A DNA stretch of 64,000 bases from Betaproteobacteria bacterium LSUCC0117 (GTDB taxonomy: Bacteria; Pseudomonadota; Gammaproteobacteria; Burkholderiales; Burkholderiaceae_C), in NCBI GenBank assembly GCA_030441535.1, contig JAUJFZ010000004.1:62001-126000 (forward strand), read 5' to 3'. The notes under the pieces were generated by a model that did not search any database, had not been told where the DNA came from, and was given only the letters and a program-made list of their open reading frames with translations. A program made the translations under genes and the position numbers. Positions 63,719 through 64,000 of this stretch are shown piece after piece (position 1 is the first letter of the stretch; each line of letters begins with the position of its first letter).

Positions 63719-64000
63719 TTACTTGACCAGCAGCCAGATCACGATACCTGCCAATGCCACCCCTAATAGGACGGGTAGCGATTTGCTTTTGCTCGCGGCT
63801 ACAGGGGAGGTTGCTGCTGACGCGTCAGTTACTGCCGAGGCTGCGTCGTCATTGTTGCTGGCCTCAGTGGCGCCGTTGGCTTCGACCAAATGGGCATCAA
63901 AGCGCTTGAAAAAATCGTCGGCCATTTTGTTGGCGGCGCCATCGATCAGGCGCTGGCCAAGCTGGGCGATCTTCCCACCCATTTGCGCCTCGACGGTGTA
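63719..64000 (-). CDS. CoxG/SRPBCC family protein, 5' end beyond window
   Basis: The open frame runs from the right edge into a stop at 63719; only the last 93 residues are visible. YTVEAQMGGKIAQLGQRLID followed by MADDFFKRFDAHL is typical of the C-terminal half of CoxG. A low-complexity Ala/Ser-rich linker (about residues 50-75 of the visible part) leads to a terminal membrane helix, LLGVALAGIVIWLLVK. CoxG proteins accompany molybdenum hydroxylases and tether them to the membrane. It is convergent to hyuB, so it belongs to another transcription unit. Confidence 0.85.
   Translation of the reverse strand, partial: YTVEAQMGGKIAQLGQRLIDGAANKMADDFFKRFDAHLVEANGATEASNNDDAASAVTDASAATSPVAASKSKSLPVLLGVALAGIVIWLLVK

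Overview
The window comes from a free-living, metabolically versatile bacterium, most likely a betaproteobacterium of the order Burkholderiales. This rests on the styles of the urease, GlpK/GlpR/GlpD and LIV-type ABC transporter proteins and on the abundance of solute-binding-protein transporters and aromatic-catabolism families; no rRNA or marker gene confirms it. Base composition looks moderate (roughly mid-50s % GC by eye, not counted). I see no tRNA, rRNA, CRISPR array, insertion sequence or phage gene. Coding density is high and no gene-free stretch exceeds about 300 bases; the longer gaps are divergent promoter regions.

Left part (1-20.4 kb). A TAXI-type TRAP transporter (fused permease, cut by the left edge, plus its binding protein) lies beside a glycerol module: glpR-glpK on the minus strand and glpD divergent on the plus strand. 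Next comes an unbroken minus-strand run from 17.93 kb down to 6.9 kb: a LIV-type ABC transporter (binding protein, LivH, LivM, LivG, LivF), an Asp/Glu/hydantoin racemase-family protein, and a complete urease operon ureD-A-J-B-C-E-F-G. A GntR/FCD regulator diverges from the transporter. RidA, an unrecognised membrane protein and a small exported protein follow.

Middle part (20.6-37.5 kb). Acyl-CoA dehydrogenase, thiolase and a FadB-type bifunctional protein form a beta-oxidation operon, followed by a second LIV-type transporter. Then a LysR regulator diverges from a GST, a CmcJ-type oxygenase-fold protein, a LigB-type extradiol dioxygenase and a two-subunit CoA-transferase. NnrU, an alpha/beta hydrolase and TspO complete this part.

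Right part (37.7-64 kb). This is the most unusual region. It holds a third LIV-type transporter coupled directly to a three-subunit molybdenum hydroxylase, a two-domain VOC (extradiol-type) protein, a fumarylacetoacetate-hydrolase-family enzyme and a PuuE-like polysaccharide-deacetylase-family hydrolase. Around it are a cyclase-family amidohydrolase, an AhpD-like protein, a HbpS/GlcG protein, an LLM flavin monooxygenase, a flavin reductase, an alpha/beta hydrolase, a 3-hydroxyisobutyrate-dehydrogenase-like enzyme, two class-A FAD monooxygenases (one resembling 2,6-dihydroxypyridine 3-monooxygenase), a HyuA/HyuB pair whose HyuB has an extra cysteine-rich tail, and a CoxG-like protein cut by the right edge. 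Together these look like a dedicated uptake and degradation pathway for an N-heteroaromatic or cyclic-amide compound. The substrate cannot be read from sequence. Two of its divergent promoter regions share a 17-base motif centred on ATCGAT, which suggests common control.
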